From the NCBI GenBank assembly GCA_016200995.1, contig JACQDS010000028.1:1-6223 (forward strand): a DNA stretch of 6,223 nucleotides, written 5' to 3'. The translations under genes and the position numbers were made by a program. The notes beneath the pieces are model-generated. The model did not search any database. It was not told the origin of the DNA and worked only from the letters and a program-made list of their open reading frames with translations. Origin of the DNA: Candidatus Azambacteria bacterium (GTDB taxonomy: Bacteria; Patescibacteriota; Minisyncoccia; GWC2-36-17; M10-OD1-4). Shown piece after piece: positions 5,687 to 6,223 of this stretch (position 1 is the stretch's first letter; each line of letters opens with the position of its first letter).

Positions 5687-6223
5687 TTAATATTTTGGCT
5701 CTTTCCAAAACTTATGTTTTTTGTTTTGTTCTTGAACAAGATCTTCCAATTCACTCCAATCCTGTCTTTGATTACCGTTATCCATCATTTTATTTACGTC
5801 TGTTCCGGTCAATCCGGCGTATAGAGCGGCAATTTCATATCTCACACCCTGATTATCATTGGGATTTAACTTTAACAAAAGCCGAAATAGCTCAATCGCT
5901 TTTTCTTTTTCTCCGTTATCCCAATACAAATCGCCCATATATTGGATCGCCCGCAGATACGCGCGATTTTCCAACCATCCCCATTCCATTTTCTTTGGCC
6001 ACTTTGGGAATTTTTTCAAGGTTTTTTCATAAGCGGTTTTTGTAGCATCTTCTCGTTTCCTGTCATCGCCGATAGCGCCATAAGCGCAAACAAAGCCGAT
6101 GTACGTCTGCACATAATCTTCATCCATCTTCAAAGCAATATTCAGCAGCCGCAACGCTTCCTTAATTTCTTTTTTCCCGCCACCCAAAAATTCCATAGCG
6201 TCATAATAATGATCGTTTATATC
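5687..6223 (-). CDS. TPR-repeat protein, C-terminal part (5' end outside window)
   Basis: The reading frame is open to the right edge, giving 178 codons before the TAA at 5687. An internal ATG at 6196 would give 169 residues, but the nine codons before it (DINDHYYDA) continue a helical TPR-like pattern and that ATG has no Shine-Dalgarno. The true start is therefore probably outside. Numbered from that Met, about 9-60 forms helix pairs (EALRLLNIALKMD; AYEKTLKKFP). About 75-128 holds the clearest repeat: ENRAYLRAIQYMGDLYWDNG, then EKAIELFRLLLKLNPND, then NQGVRYEIAALYAGL. The ENRxYLRA and NPNDNQGVRY strings recur in bacterial TPR proteins of unknown role. TPR helices bind proteins; no enzyme domain, signal peptide or membrane segment is visible in this part. 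The end (QEQNKKHKFWKEPKY) is charged. It is co-directional with the RhuM remnant and separated from it by 54 nt. The partner and process are unknown. Confidence 0.78.
   Translation of the reverse strand, partial: DINDHYYDAMEFLGGGKKEIKEALRLLNIALKMDEDYVQTYIGFVCAYGAIGDDRKREDATKTAYEKTLKKFPKWPKKMEWGWLENRAYLRAIQYMGDLYWDNGEKEKAIELFRLLLKLNPNDNQGVRYEIAALYAGLTGTDVNKMMDNGNQRQDWSELEDLVQEQNKKHKFWKEPKY

Overview
The window looks like part of a small, AT-leaning bacterial chromosome. Gene packing is very tight (gaps of 4 and 1 nt and a 4-nt overlap between consecutive genes), most starts have little or no Shine-Dalgarno sequence, and the protein sequences are divergent but complete. This style fits a Candidate Phyla Radiation / Patescibacteria (Parcubacteria-like) genome; that placement is inference from style, not from a marker gene. 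TAA, TAG and TGA all end genes here, so TGA is read as stop, which argues against the recoded Gracilibacteria/SR1 lineages.

Positions 1-3978 (minus strand) hold an apparent four-gene operon read right to left: phosphoglycerate kinase (pgk), a PilT-type pilus retraction ATPase, the single-strand exonuclease RecJ, and the first 16 codons of an RNase HI-type protein cut by the window edge. Positions 3979-4043 form a 65-bp divergent promoter region. TTTTAC and GTAAAA, inverted and 16 bp apart, can serve as -35 for one strand and -10 for the other. From it, ndh (type II NADH:quinone oxidoreductase-like flavoprotein) runs on the plus strand from 4044 to 5369.

Positions 5370-6223 look like accessory DNA. 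Immediately after the ndh stop lies, on the minus strand, a decayed RhuM-family gene whose two homologous pieces are in different frames, with most of the N-terminal domain missing and the C-terminus cut off at the ndh stop codon. It is followed by a partial minus-strand TPR-repeat protein gene that is open to the right edge.

Functionally, pgk (ATP-yielding glycolysis) and ndh (NADH reoxidation) share a promoter region, a plausible pairing for a fermentative or micro-respiring cell. PilT, RecJ and RNase H in one transcript place pilus retraction next to nucleic-acid processing. I see no CRISPR array, tRNA, rRNA or intact mobile element, and no convincing novel multi-gene system. The best leads are the symmetric promoter, the altered quinone-site motif of Ndh, and the RhuM remnant.
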